Shown here: positions 23,558-32,643 of the stretch, in pieces
Layout of the letters: each line of letters starts with the position of its first letter
Position numbering within the stretch: the stretch's first letter is position 1
Assembly (NCBI GenBank): GCA_016200895.1
Contig: JACQDX010000092.1
Location: forward strand, 43,017 to 107,016
Direction: 5' to 3'
Source: Burkholderiales bacterium
Lineage (GTDB): Bacteria > Pseudomonadota > Gammaproteobacteria > Burkholderiales > Burkholderiaceae_D
DNA length: 64,000 nt
The notes under the pieces: generated by a model
The model's database searches: none
Told to the model about the DNA's origin: nothing
Seen by the model: only the letters and a program-made list of their open reading frames with translations
Translations under genes and position numbers: made by a program

Positions 23558-24308
23558 TATTCGCTTGCCAGCTTAATACTTGCTGTATCACCCAGTCTGT
23601 ATCATCCAGCGGCAAGTCATGGCCTGCCGTGGGATGCAGATGCAGAGAGCAATGCCATAGCCCTGCCAGTTTGCGTGAGCAATCTGCATTAACCAGCTTG
23701 TCATGCTCACCCGCCAGCAAGAGTATCGGAACTTTGCCCGGGTAGGGTGGCGCACGGAAACGCATGGCGGCCAGCAATTGCCGCAAAATATTTCCAACGC
23801 TGATGGGCTTTTCCTGCGCATACGCTGCCCAGCGCGTGATAATTTCTTTTGCCTGCTCATCGGTTTCCAAATTGCTGGTGATACGCAGTATCAAGTTTTC
23901 GCGTTGCATGTTCGAACCGAATAACATGATGGCGACCAGTGCAGGATAATTTGCCGGTTTCAGCCTATGGTAAAAAGGATTATGTGGTGCCACGCTGGTA
24001 TTGACCAACACCATGCGCTGCAAGTCATCTGGATATTGACTGGCCCAGGCCAGCCCCACCATGGCCCCCAGCGAAATTGCCAGCACATGCACTGGTCCTG
24101 CTACTCCTTGTACCTGCAATTGCTGATGACAGTAATCGGCCATTGCTGCTACTGTGGTCAGACTATGCTCAGCATGCAATTGTCCATTGCCAGGAAAATC
24201 CAGGCACAACACGCGTTCAGCCCCCACTGCTTGCTGGAAGCGCGCTGGAAAATCTCCCCAGTGCCTGCTCTCACGCATCAGGCCGCGTAATAATATCCAG
24301 GTCGTCAT
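23520..24308 (-). CDS. Alpha/beta-fold hydrolase
   Basis: A 262-residue protein with the alpha/beta hydrolase layout. The nucleophile elbow appears as LAISLGAMVGLAWA (serine within S-L-G), the N-terminal strand as TWILLRGLMRESRHW, the acid as LLAGEHDKLV and the histidine as TAGHDLPLDD. The substrate cannot be named. The ATG at 24308 overlaps the stop of the upstream peptidase gene in an ATGA arrangement, so translation is coupled; longer starts inside the peptidase gene were dismissed. Its 3' end overlaps that of the converging LysR gene. Confidence 0.87.
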   Translation of the reverse strand: MTTWILLRGLMRESRHWGDFPARFQQAVGAERVLCLDFPGNGQLHAEHSLTTVAAMADYCHQQLQVQGVAGPVHVLAISLGAMVGLAWASQYPDDLQRMVLVNTSVAPHNPFYHRLKPANYPALVAIMLFGSNMQRENLILRITSNLETDEQAKEIITRWAAYAQEKPISVGNILRQLLAAMRFRAPPYPGKVPILLLAGEHDKLVNADCSRKLAGLWHCSLHLHPTAGHDLPLDDTDWVIQQVLSWQANTISAPVLQSENQ

Positions 24309-25315
24309 GGCCGGTACCAGCGTGCCACGGCACGCTCTTGCAGACGCAAACGGGTAGGACCTTGGGCCAGCCATTGCGCATTGCCACAGGTCGCCCGCAT
24401 CAGAAAATCCAGCCAGGAATTATGCCTGCGCAAGACGCGGTGCAGGCGGTGCTCTGCCACCGGGTTGAACATGCCATGCCTTGAAAATAACTGGCGCGGG
24501 TTTTTCTTGACCCATAACCAGGAACCCATTTCCAGTGTTAGCGGTAAAAAGGTTTTACTGCTGTCCTGCTGTGCCTGCAAATACAGATAATCCCAGACAT
24601 CGCCATGGGTGCGGTATTGCAGACTTTGCGGCTCAAACAGATAAGAATGATTGGGATGGGTTTGCTGGAACAGCTCTTCCAGAGCCAGTATGTCGGCCAG
24701 ATGATCGATAGGATGCACACTATGCGCATGCGGGAACCATACACGGTCACGCAAGCCAAAACCGGAATGGCAATCTATCGCCATGCTGAAAGGGCGCGTC
24801 AGCAATTCTTGTTGCACGGTGCGGCATAGCGCCAGATTTTCTGCTTCCATCCCGGCACCAGCTACGCCGCGATACCAGGGCAGGCGCGGACTATAACGAT
24901 GACCACCGAGCAGGAAAGGAACTTTGTCATCAGCATCGATAGGCGCATTACGCATCAGATCAACCCCATTGGGATTACAGCGCGTCGCCTGCCACATGCC
25001 ACCGGGATTAATCAGCGGCATGAAGACCAGTCGTACATCTTGCAACATATGCTGCAGGCTTTTGTCCCACGACAACCGTGTCAGTAGGCCGCGCAAGAAC
25101 GTCAGCAAGACTTGCGTGCCTATGCGCTCCAGCCCGTGGATACCACCAAAAAAACCGATGGCTGGCAAGCTGGTATCAGGATTACCCAGCGCCAGCTTAT
25201 ACACGGGAAATTGTCTGTACTTGACCTCGACCTCGCACAAGACATCCACCTCCAGCTGTCCGCGGCCAAGGGCAATAATACGTTCCAGTTCATTCAATTC
25301 AGGCAATGCAGACAT
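24305..25315 (-). CDS. M14-family zinc carboxypeptidase
   Basis: A 336-residue peptidase-like protein. The zinc ligands of the M14 family appear as GGIHGLE (H..E) near residue 58 and as DCHSGFG (third ligand) near residue 180; the general base glutamate is likely in LPLTLEMGSW near residue 262. There is no signal peptide, so it is cytoplasmic and resembles the succinylglutamate desuccinylase/aspartoacylase side of the family or small deacylases. The following alpha/beta hydrolase overlaps it by four bases, suggesting that both act on the same substrate. The ribosome site before the ATG at 25315 is weak. Confidence 0.82.
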   Translation of the reverse strand: MSALPELNELERIIALGRGQLEVDVLCEVEVKYRQFPVYKLALGNPDTSLPAIGFFGGIHGLERIGTQVLLTFLRGLLTRLSWDKSLQHMLQDVRLVFMPLINPGGMWQATRCNPNGVDLMRNAPIDADDKVPFLLGGHRYSPRLPWYRGVAGAGMEAENLALCRTVQQELLTRPFSMAIDCHSGFGLRDRVWFPHAHSVHPIDHLADILALEELFQQTHPNHSYLFEPQSLQYRTHGDVWDYLYLQAQQDSSKTFLPLTLEMGSWLWVKKNPRQLFSRHGMFNPVAEHRLHRVLRRHNSWLDFLMRATCGNAQWLAQGPTRLRLQERAVARWYRP

Positions 25316-25521
25316 GGCGCGTGCTTAAAAGTTAACCACGCCATGCTAGAGGAGCTATACGTAGAATGCAAGAAACAAGCGCCGTAGACATCAAACTCGG
25401 CAATTATGACCAACACATGACAGTATTTGGGCGCACGGGGGAACTTTTCATGTATCCCGGTCTCTGCATATAGAATGGTGCAGAAGATTTACACAAATCA
25501 AACAAATTAAAGGAGTTGCTT

Positions 25522-26697
25522 TTGTCGAGCCAATCGAAAACTTTCGCTGCTGATGATGAGGCCTACTGGTCAGATATCCGTGAACAGTACACCGTCTCAC
25601 CAGATTTTATCAATCTGGAAAACGGTTATTTTGGTGTGCAGGCGCGGCCTGTGTTTGAGGCTTTCCAGCGCTATCAGGCGCAGGTGAATGCCGAGACTTC
25701 CTATTTCTTGCGGGTGCGTTATGCGCCAATGTTTGTGCAAGTCATGCAGGCACTGAAGGATTTTTGTGGGGTGGATGAGGGTGAACTGGTACTGACGCGT
25801 AATCTGATCGAGGGCATGAATATTTTGCTGCAAGGCTATCCTCTGCAGGCAGGTGATGAAGTCATCCTCGCTACCCATGATTACGATCTCGTCATCGATA
25901 CCCTGCTGATGCTGGAACAGCGCAAGCAGATACAACTGCGGCATTTGCAATTACCGTTCGATCCCGCCAGCGATGAAGAAATCGTGGCCCAGTATGAGCA
26001 GGCGATTACACCCAAAACCAAACTCATTCTGGTTACTCACATCGTGCACAGGACGGGGCAGATCATGCCGGTCGGCAAGATCACAGCCATGGCCAAACGG
26101 CATGGGGTGGATGTCATGGTTGATGCCGCGCATTCCTTTGCTCACCTCAACTATCGCATGACGGAACTGGGCGCCGATTTTGTCGCCGTGAATTTGCACA
26201 AATGGCTGGGCGTGCCGCTGGGTGTGGGTATGCTGTATATACGCAAGAACCGGGTGGCTGATATTGCGCCGCTGTTTGGCAATGCCAAATTTGCCGAAAA
26301 TGAGATTTTCAAATTCACTCAAGTCGGTACGGTGCCGCCAGCGAATATTTTGACGCTATTGGATGCGTTGAAGTTTCATGAGTCCATAGGTTCCGCCAAC
26401 AAGGAAGCACGCCTGCGTTACCTGACACAATACTGGGTCAATCAGGTGCGCGATTTGCCCGATGTGCGCATCATGACCCCAACCGACCCGCAACGCTCGT
26501 GTGCAATTGCCGGTTTTGGCATTGCTGGCAATTCTGGTCATGCGATTGTCGATTACCTTATGCGCGAGCACAAGATATTCACCGTCACGCGCGATCTGGA
26601 TGGGCAGGACATTGTCAGGGTAACGCCACATCTTTACACCAGTCTGGACGACCTGGACAAGCTGGTGGCAGCTATCAAACAATTGACGCAAGCCTGA
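25522..26697 (+). CDS. Class V aminotransferase (isopenicillin-N epimerase-like PLP enzyme)
   Basis: A 391-residue PLP enzyme of fold type I. The aspartate contacting the pyridine nitrogen is in VMVDAAHSFAHL, and the Schiff-base lysine is K227 in VNLHKWLGVPLGVG. LENGYFG near residue 33 is typical of the isopenicillin-N epimerase/cysteine desulfurase-like branch. The start is probably TTG at 25522: AAAGGAG ends six bases before it, whereas the in-frame TTG at 25516 directly abuts the ribosome site and no ATG is available before the conserved region. It is followed by an XRE-cupin regulator. Substrate unknown. Confidence 0.88.
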   Translation: MSSQSKTFAADDEAYWSDIREQYTVSPDFINLENGYFGVQARPVFEAFQRYQAQVNAETSYFLRVRYAPMFVQVMQALKDFCGVDEGELVLTRNLIEGMNILLQGYPLQAGDEVILATHDYDLVIDTLLMLEQRKQIQLRHLQLPFDPASDEEIVAQYEQAITPKTKLILVTHIVHRTGQIMPVGKITAMAKRHGVDVMVDAAHSFAHLNYRMTELGADFVAVNLHKWLGVPLGVGMLYIRKNRVADIAPLFGNAKFAENEIFKFTQVGTVPPANILTLLDALKFHESIGSANKEARLRYLTQYWVNQVRDLPDVRIMTPTDPQRSCAIAGFGIAGNSGHAIVDYLMREHKIFTVTRDLDGQDIVRVTPHLYTSLDDLDKLVAAIKQLTQA

Positions 26698-26730
26698 TCC
26701 AGCACCTGATATAGATGCAAGGGCAATAGA

Positions 26731-26778
26731 ATAATTTCCAGTTTACAGGATTTAAATATCCTATATAATGGAAATTAT
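26731..26778 (+). promoter_or_regulatory. Promoter inside a nested palindromic operator
   Basis: Outer arms ATAATTTCCA (26731-26740) and TGGAAATTAT (26769-26778) are perfectly complementary; inner arms AGGAT/ATCCT (26748-26763) are nested within. A strong promoter lies inside: TTTACA (26742-26747), 16-base spacer, TATAAT (26764-26769). The predicted transcript start (about 26776) coincides with the ATG at 26777, so the message would be leaderless. A repressor bound to these arms would cover both promoter boxes. Confidence 0.72.
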
Positions 26779-27334
26779 GAATATCAATACGATTATTGCC
26801 CGCAGGGTGCGTGACTTACGCGATCAACAAAAGCTGTCGCTCGATGCGCTGGCCAAGCGTAGCGGTGTCAGCCGTTCAAATATTTCCCTCATAGAGCGGG
26901 GTGAGAGCAGCCCCACGGCGGCTGCGCTCGACAAGCTGGCCGTGGGCCTGGGCGTGACACTGGCATCCCTGTTTGAAGACAGCACGCCTGCAGCCGTGGC
27001 TTCGCCAGTCTCGCGTCTGGCCGAGCAGGTATGCTGGACTGATCCTGCTTCTGGCTATATGCGCCGCAATCTCTCGCCTGGCGCGCCTTCGTCTATTCAA
27101 CTGGTGGAAGTTGAATTTCCGGCGGGGCAAACCGTGCGCTATGACAGCTTTCACCGCGACGTCGATATACAGCAGCAAGTCTGGATACTGGCGGGCGAGA
27201 TGCGTTTGCATGTAGATGAGCAGGCCTGGGATTTGCAGACCGGCGATTGCCTTTCCATGGCGCTGGATAAGCCGATTACTTTCCATAATCCTGGAAAAAT
27301 CGCCGCGCGCTACCTCGTTGCGCTTTGCAAGTAG
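26777..27334 (+). CDS. XRE-family regulator with C-terminal cupin domain
   Basis: A 185-residue regulator: an N-terminal helix-turn-helix (LSLDALAKRSGVSRSNISLI, ending ERGESSPT) and a C-terminal cupin sensor (VEFPAGQTVRYDSF, VWILAGEMRLHVDEQ, LQTGDCLSM, ITFHNPG). This architecture typifies small-ligand-responsive repressors or activators of catabolic genes. The ATG at 26777 is preferred over the ATG at 26768, because the latter overlaps the TATAAT box; translation would then start at or next to the 5' end of the message. The nested operator around the promoter suggests autoregulation. Downstream is a GNAT acetyltransferase gene, 35 bases away. Confidence 0.88.
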   Translation: MNINTIIARRVRDLRDQQKLSLDALAKRSGVSRSNISLIERGESSPTAAALDKLAVGLGVTLASLFEDSTPAAVASPVSRLAEQVCWTDPASGYMRRNLSPGAPSSIQLVEVEFPAGQTVRYDSFHRDVDIQQQVWILAGEMRLHVDEQAWDLQTGDCLSMALDKPITFHNPGKIAARYLVALCK

Positions 27335-27369
27335 CAATCTCAAACATTTGTCAACACAAGGAGTAAATC

Positions 27370-27906
27370 ATGTCCAGGCAAGTTCATATCCAGATTCTTG
27401 ACGCTGCAGAAGCGCAAGCCAGTGTCGCTGCATTGGCTGATGTATTGACAGACTGCGTCGCTGGTGGTGCATCCGTCAGTTTCATGTGGCCTTTGCCGCG
27501 CGAACGTGCGCTGCAATTCTGGCAGGGCGTGGCAGATGGCGTGGCGCGCAGGGAGCGCATCTTGCTGGTTGCCAGGGACGACGACGGCGAAATCATAGGC
27601 ACGGTACAATTGATCACTGCCATGCCAGACAACCAGCCGCACCGCGCGGATGTGGCCAAGATGCTGGTGCACAGGAAGGGCCGCCGCCGTGGCATCGCAC
27701 AAGCCCTGATGGCTGGAGTTGAAAAAACCGCGCTAGCCGAAGGCAAGACGGTGCTGGTGCTGGATACCGTTACTGGTGGTGATGCTGAACGCCTGTATGA
27801 ACGTGCTGGCTGGCAAAAGGTGGGTGTTGTACCCAACTACGCCCTGATGCCTGATGGCGAACTCTGTGGGACGACTTTCTTCCATAAACAAATTGAAAGG
27901 GATTAA
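27370..27906 (+). CDS. GNAT-family N-acetyltransferase
   Basis: A 178-residue acetyltransferase. The acetyl-CoA-binding motif is visible as VHRKGRRRGIAQALM (Q/R-x-x-G-x-G/A type), preceded by the strand HRADVAKMLV and followed by VLDTVTGGDAERLYERAGW, a typical GNAT C-terminal half. It transfers acetyl groups to an unidentified amine in the cytoplasm. It lies between the XRE-cupin regulator and a phosphoesterase with short spacings (35 and 6 bases), so the three probably share a transcript. An AAGGAG site precedes the ATG. Confidence 0.88.
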   Translation: MSRQVHIQILDAAEAQASVAALADVLTDCVAGGASVSFMWPLPRERALQFWQGVADGVARRERILLVARDDDGEIIGTVQLITAMPDNQPHRADVAKMLVHRKGRRRGIAQALMAGVEKTALAEGKTVLVLDTVTGGDAERLYERAGWQKVGVVPNYALMPDGELCGTTFFHKQIERD

Positions 27907-27912
27907 TCCAGT

Positions 27913-28635
27913 ATGCGCATTGCAATGATTTCAGATATCCACGGCAATCTGGCTGCGCTGGAAGCGGTGACTGCCGATCTGCACTTGCGTGGTGTAGATC
28001 AGGTCGTCAATCTGGGCGATAGCCTGTCTGGCCCCTTGCTGCCAAAAGAGACCGCAGAATTTTTGATGTCGCAAGCTGGCTGGATACATCTGGCAGGTAA
28101 TCATGAACGCCAGATTCTGGAATTGAATGAGCGCTCAGGTTCTGGCGATGCGTATGCACACCAGCAAATCACGGCAGAGCAAAAGGCATGGATTGCGAGT
28201 TTGAAACCAGTGCTGAGCCTGAATGAAGAAGTCTTGCTCTGCCATGGCACGCCTGCCAGCGATACCACCACCTTGTTGCAAGTGGCAGACAGAAATGCCA
28301 CGTCACAAGAAATCAAAGAAAGGCTGGGGCAGCAAACTGCCGCAGTGATAGCCTGTGGCCATAGCCATGTCGCCCGTAGCGTGCGCACCGCTGACGGGCA
28401 GCTCATCGTCAATCCGGGCAGCGTTGGTCATCCGGCCTATGAATATGATTACCCCTACCCGCACAAGATTGAATCCGGTTCGCCGGATGCGCGTTATGCC
28501 ATCATTGAAAAGACGCAGCACGGCTGGATCGCCAGCCTGATCAATGTCCCTTATGCATATCAGCAAATGGCAGAACTTGCGGCTTCGCGGGGGCGTGAAG
28601 ACTGGGTCAGGGCCTTAGGTAGTGGATACATATAG
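27913..28635 (+). CDS. Metallophosphoesterase (calcineurin-like, YfcE/MJ0936 type)
   Basis: A 240-residue phosphoesterase with the metal-binding series MISDIHGNLAALE at the N-terminus, VNLGDSLSGP, LAGNHERQ, CHGTPASD and CGHSHVAR. These motifs define the two-metal active site of the family, which hydrolyses phosphomono- or diesters. NPGSVGHP toward the C-terminus is characteristic of the YfcE-like branch. It begins six bases after the acetyltransferase stop codon and continues the same operon. The natural substrate cannot be determined. Confidence 0.92.
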   Translation: MRIAMISDIHGNLAALEAVTADLHLRGVDQVVNLGDSLSGPLLPKETAEFLMSQAGWIHLAGNHERQILELNERSGSGDAYAHQQITAEQKAWIASLKPVLSLNEEVLLCHGTPASDTTTLLQVADRNATSQEIKERLGQQTAAVIACGHSHVARSVRTADGQLIVNPGSVGHPAYEYDYPYPHKIESGSPDARYAIIEKTQHGWIASLINVPYAYQQMAELAASRGREDWVRALGSGYI

Positions 28636-28650
28636 TGGATACATGAACGG

Positions 28651-29205
28651 ATGAATATGAAAAAACAAGACACAGCCCTGATCATCATCGATATGCAACG
28701 CGGCATGGCTGATCCCAAATCCGGACGCAGGAATAACCCGGATGCAGAAGAAAATATACGTCAGTTGCTGGCAGCATGGCGTGAGGCCGGCAGACCTGTT
28801 GTGCATGTCCGGCATATGTCGCGCTCACACGCTTCGGTATTCTGGCCAGGTCAGCCAGGCAATGAATTTCAAGAGAATTTGCTGCCACTGGCCAGTGAGT
28901 ATGTGGTCGAAAAAAATGTGACGGATGCCTTCGTCAATACAGGTCTGGAACGCTGGCTGCATGTGCGTGGCATCAAAGATCTGGTGATCGTTGGTGTCAG
29001 CACCAATATGTCAGTCGAGGCTACAGCCCGCAGTGCCGGTAACCTCGGTTTTATCACTACAGTAGTTGCCGATGCCTGCTTCAGTTTTGACAGGCTGGAT
29101 TTGCATGGCAAGCCACAGACGGCAGAAGAAGTCCATGTACACGCACTCAGCAATCTGCAGGGTGAATATGCCACTGTCATTGATACGGCGACCTTGCTAG
29201 GCTAA
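28651..29205 (+). CDS. Isochorismatase-family hydrolase lacking the usual cysteine
   Basis: A 184-residue protein of the isochorismatase-like fold. The catalytic aspartate appears in LIIIDMQRGMAD and the lysine in VVEKNVTDAFVNT. At the nucleophile position, where cysteine hydrolases have T-x-x-C-V, this protein reads STNMSVEATARSAGN, with serine in place of cysteine. It may use another chemistry or be inactive toward amides. It follows the phosphoesterase gene by 15 bases, likely the last gene of the XRE-led group. Starts at 28651 or 28657 are both possible, since the ribosome site is weak. Confidence 0.87.
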   Translation: MNMKKQDTALIIIDMQRGMADPKSGRRNNPDAEENIRQLLAAWREAGRPVVHVRHMSRSHASVFWPGQPGNEFQENLLPLASEYVVEKNVTDAFVNTGLERWLHVRGIKDLVIVGVSTNMSVEATARSAGNLGFITTVVADACFSFDRLDLHGKPQTAEEVHVHALSNLQGEYATVIDTATLLG

Positions 29206-29374
29206 AGATATCGCCGCTGACAGGCACAATGGGAACCATGGAGAACAATGGGCGGTGGTAATTTTCTTAAAAGATTACCGCTGTCACCATCTACCCTAAA
29301 ACCAAAAAATTTCATAGAATGCCCAACAAACCGCATGGGTTTGCGGATCACTTTTACTGTATGGGGAAATGACC

Positions 29375-30166
29375 ATGGCGATGGATGTCATAGATTACGA
29401 AATTTTTGGCGACGATATGCAATTCGTCGAAGTCGAACTCGACCCCGGTGAGGCAGCCATAGGTGAAGCCGGGACCATGTTTTACATGGAAGACGACATA
29501 CAGATGGAGACCATCTTTGGTGATGGTTCTGCCGGACAAACAGGTATTTTCGGCAAATTACTGGGCGCTGGCAAGCGTCTGGTGACAGGTGAATCCCTGT
29601 TCACCACAGTCTTTATGAACGGTGGTGTGGGCAAGAGAAAAGTCGCTTTCGGTGCTGCTTATCCCGGCAAGATCATCCCCATGCATCTGGATCAGTTGGG
29701 CGGTACGCTGCTGTGTCAGAAAGATGCTTTTCTCTGCGCAGCCAAAGGCGTGTCGCTGGGTATCGCCTTTCAAAAACGCTTGGGTGCGGGTTTCTTCGGT
29801 GGCGAAGGTTTTATCCTGCAAAAACTGGAAGGTGATGGCCTGGCATTTGTCCATGCGGGCGGTGCGATCATAGAAAAGACCCTGCATCCTGGACAAACCC
29901 TGCGCGTCGATAGCGGTTGCGTGGTGGCATTTACCCAGGAAGTAGATTTCGACATCAAGTTCGTTGGTGGTGTCAAAACTGCCTTGTTCGGTGGTGAGGG
30001 CATGTTCTTCGCGCATTTGCGCGGCCCTGGCAAGGTTTGGCTGCAATCCCTGCCTTTGGCACGCCTGGCCAACCGTATTGTTGGCGCATCAAAAATCGGT
30101 GGCGGCAAGGGGGGGGAGCAAGGTTCTGTGCTCGGTGGTCTCGGTAATTTGTTTGAAGAAGAGTAA
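29375..30166 (+). CDS. AIM24/TIGR00266-family protein
   Basis: A 263-residue protein of a widespread beta-rich family related to mitochondrial AIM24, of unknown molecular role. Typical features are the N-terminal [20 protein letters not shown], repeated Gly-rich strands ([28 protein letters not shown]), and the hydrophobic C-terminal linker with many glycines. The ATG at 29375 was chosen because GGGGA (29363-29367) is seven bases upstream; ATGs at 29369 and 29381 are in the same frame. It stands alone, ended by a strong terminator. Confidence 0.88.
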   Translation: MAMDVIDYEIFGDDMQFVEVELDPGEAAIGEAGTMFYMEDDIQMETIFGDGSAGQTGIFGKLLGAGKRLVTGESLFTTVFMNGGVGKRKVAFGAAYPGKIIPMHLDQLGGTLLCQKDAFLCAAKGVSLGIAFQKRLGAGFFGGEGFILQKLEGDGLAFVHAGGAIIEKTLHPGQTLRVDSGCVVAFTQEVDFDIKFVGGVKTALFGGEGMFFAHLRGPGKVWLQSLPLARLANRIVGASKIGGGKGGEQGSVLGGLGNLFEEE

Positions 30167-30188
30167 GTCGTCTTTTTCATGAAAACTG

Positions 30189-30228
30189 GCCCGTTTATGT
30201 GAAACATAAGCGGGCTTTGTGTTTTTTC
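30189..30228 (+). terminator. Rho-independent terminator
   Basis: GCCCGTTTATG (30189-30199) pairs with CATAAGCGGGC (30205-30215) across a TGAAA loop, with one G-T pair, followed by TTTGTGTTTTTT. It ends transcription of the AIM24-family gene. Confidence 0.88.
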
Positions 30229-30330
30229 GGCGATAATTAATCTTTGCAGGAACAAATTCGGTCTACTACTGTCTATCTTGCAGCCTATAGCGGGTTACTA
30301 CTTTGATTCAATAAATTAACTAAGTTTGCC

Positions 30331-30555
30331 ATGTTTAAAAAAATACTCGCCCTGTCCTTCATTCTTTCCAGCCAACTCGCCATGACCGGCTGTGCCGTCG
30401 TCTATGACATAGGGCAAGACTCCAACCAGCACCTATGTGAAAAACTTCAGGACTGGAATGAGCGCAAAACTTGCTTGCAACAAAACAAGACGACCTACGA
30501 GCAATATGAAAAGCAGCGCGAAGACTTGCGCACCAAGGGCACCGAAAAGAAATAG
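30331..30555 (+). CDS. Small predicted lipoprotein
   Basis: A 74-residue protein with a lipoprotein signal peptide: MFKKILALSF, hydrophobic core, and lipobox LAMTGC with the acylated cysteine at residue 21. The mature part of 54 residues is polar, with two further cysteines (LCEKLQD and KTCLQQ) that could form a disulfide, and ends in a charged KQREDLRTKG tail. No family was recognised. It is a single gene between a terminator and the converging gshA gene. Confidence 0.78.
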   Translation: MFKKILALSFILSSQLAMTGCAVVYDIGQDSNQHLCEKLQDWNERKTCLQQNKTTYEQYEKQREDLRTKGTEKK

Positions 30556-30631
30556 CCACCAAAGTCTGGTGACTATTATCGCGTCGTAAAACAAGCTGTA
30601 GCGTGCAGGTATTTGCAGGTACTGATAGTCA

Positions 30632-32278
30632 TTAATTTGCCGATGCCAGTTGTGCCTGCGCACTTCCCAACAAAGATGCTGCGCTAAAAGTATCGCAACA
30701 GATTTCGCTGGATGTGCGTGAGCCGTAATGTGCGATGAACTCATCAAAACTGCCGCTTTGCGAGCTTTCCATCTCTGCCTGTTCTGCCAATGATTTCTCT
30801 GCCATTTTGGTATACAGGGCCAATTGGTCTGGTGCCGGCGGGCGGGCGCGGAATTCTTCGGCCAGTAGCGCGCTTTGTTGCAAGGCAAACTGGGTGAAAG
30901 AGTTATTCGCTGCGCGTATGGCATCCAGTACCTTGGCCGATGGCGTCAGTTCAGGATGTTGCAGTTTTTCAGTTTGTACCTGCATAGCCTGCGCATGGCT
31001 GCTATCGCCACGTTGTGCATCCAGCAGGGCTGCTACCGGCGCGATACGTTCCAATAATTCCTTGCCCCAGTCCTGCAGTGAAATGGGCTCGCCATGGCGC
31101 GACAGCATCAGGCCAGGACGGCGGCCTTGTTTGACGGTAAGGGCAAAATTCTCGACATTTTCATTGCCTTCGGTCTGATTCGTCAAAGGGCTTTCTTCCA
31201 GCGCACAGAACAGCAGGAAGGCGTCCAGGAAACGTGAAGTTTCCAGGCTGATACCGAGTGGGTCGAAAGGATTGACATCCATGCAGCGCACTTCTATGTA
31301 TTGCACTCCACGTGCACACAGGGCTTCGACCGGACGCTCCCCAGTTTTGATGACGCGCTTTGGCCGTATCGTGGCATAAAACTCGTTTTCAATTTGCAGC
31401 ACATTAGTATTGATTTGCACCCATTCGCCATTTTGCCGCGTTCCTATCTTTTCATATGCAGGATAGGGCTGGCGCACTGCCAGCGACAGGCTGCGCATGT
31501 ATTCCAGCAGGGTGTTATAGGGTGGCACCAGGCCAGACTGTGCATTGTTCTGGTAACCCAGGTCACTCATGCGCAGGCTGGTTGCATAGGGCAGATACAG
31601 AGTATCGTCCGACAGGGTTTCCAGTTGATGCGGGCGACCACGCAAGAAAGGCGTGGACAGAGCCGGTGAGGCACCGAACAGATACATCAGCAACCAGCTA
31701 TAACGATGGAAATTGCGTATCAGTGAAATATAATTTTCAGACTGTACGTGCATGGCACTGCCAATGGCATTTTCTGCCTTCTGCAAAACTTTCCACAAAT
31801 CTTCAGACAGCGAATAGTTGTAATGAATGCCAGCAATGCATTGCATGCTTTTGCCATAACGCAGGGCCAGTCCACGCCTATACACATGCTTGATCATGCC
31901 TATATGCGAATTGCCATACCAGGCGATAGGGATATCTTTTTCTTCCGGCAGGCTGCAAGGCATGGACTGGTGCCACAGCATTTCATTGCCCATGACGGTA
32001 TAGGCAAAGCGGTGGATATTGTCGAGTTCTTCCAGCGCGGTGGCGATGTCTGGTTCTGCAGGCGTGATAAATTCCAGCAAGGATTCGGAATAATCAGTCG
32101 TGATTTGCGGATTGGTCAACGCCGAACCCAGGGCTGGTGAGTGTGGCGTCAAAGCCAGTTTGCCATCGGCATGTACACGCAGGGTTTCCCGCTCTATGCC
32201 ACGTAAGCCACGGGCCAGCAAAGGGCGGTTTGTATCGCTATCGAGTAGCGCAAGGCGTTGATTTAACAGAGTGCTCAC
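30632..32278 (-). CDS. gshA: Glutamate-cysteine ligase
   Basis: GshA makes gamma-glutamylcysteine, the first step of glutathione synthesis, and is a proteobacterial type-1 ligase of about 520 residues; this one is 548. Family hallmarks are [63 protein letters not shown] with [12 protein letters not shown], and [16 protein letters not shown]. Translation is taken from the GTG at 32278 ([11 protein letters not shown]), with AAGGAAC upstream; an ATG further upstream would add 11 atypical residues. The C-terminal tail is slightly longer than in E. coli. It is transcribed alone, divergent from the oligopeptidase gene with a MITE-like element in between. Confidence 0.95.
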   Translation of the reverse strand: MSTLLNQRLALLDSDTNRPLLARGLRGIERETLRVHADGKLALTPHSPALGSALTNPQITTDYSESLLEFITPAEPDIATALEELDNIHRFAYTVMGNEMLWHQSMPCSLPEEKDIPIAWYGNSHIGMIKHVYRRGLALRYGKSMQCIAGIHYNYSLSEDLWKVLQKAENAIGSAMHVQSENYISLIRNFHRYSWLLMYLFGASPALSTPFLRGRPHQLETLSDDTLYLPYATSLRMSDLGYQNNAQSGLVPPYNTLLEYMRSLSLAVRQPYPAYEKIGTRQNGEWVQINTNVLQIENEFYATIRPKRVIKTGERPVEALCARGVQYIEVRCMDVNPFDPLGISLETSRFLDAFLLFCALEESPLTNQTEGNENVENFALTVKQGRRPGLMLSRHGEPISLQDWGKELLERIAPVAALLDAQRGDSSHAQAMQVQTEKLQHPELTPSAKVLDAIRAANNSFTQFALQQSALLAEEFRARPPAPDQLALYTKMAEKSLAEQAEMESSQSGSFDEFIAHYGSRTSSEICCDTFSAASLLGSAQAQLASAN

Positions 32279-32469
32279 GGTGTGTTCCTTCAAATTAAGT
32301 TGTCTTTGCAATCACGTTTGCAAAAAATATCGAGCAAGCATATCCGAAAAATGAAAATGACATACGAGCTTGCTCAAATTTCATATTTGGAAACTTTATT
32401 CAGCTTGGAGCGGTCTCATGAGCTGTCGATTCAATGGACAGAAAATCCCGCATTGCAACAATGAATAAA

Positions 32470-32572
32470 TAGGACTTACCCAAAACCGCCCCAGCTGCGT
32501 TGCAGCTCCTAGCCGTACTAAAGTACTGTCTTCGTCGCTGCGCCTTGCCGGGACAATTTTGCGTAAGTCCTA
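32470..32572 (-). repeat. MITE-like palindromic element, short copy (B)
   Basis: A 103-bp element, reverse orientation relative to copy A. Ends are TAGGACTTAC and GTAAGTCCTA, flanked on both sides by ATAAA, a perfect 5-bp target duplication. Read on the minus strand it matches copy A from end to end except that about 80-90 bp of extra hairpin sequence in A is absent. The core GACAGTACTTTAGTACGG is shared. It lies between the divergent gshA and oligopeptidase genes and might affect their promoters. Confidence 0.87.
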
Positions 32573-32643
32573 ATAAAAAGATTTCTTGTTCTGTTGGCAT
32601 CGCTTTAGAATGCCTTTATCAAAATTTTTCTACAGGAATGAAA

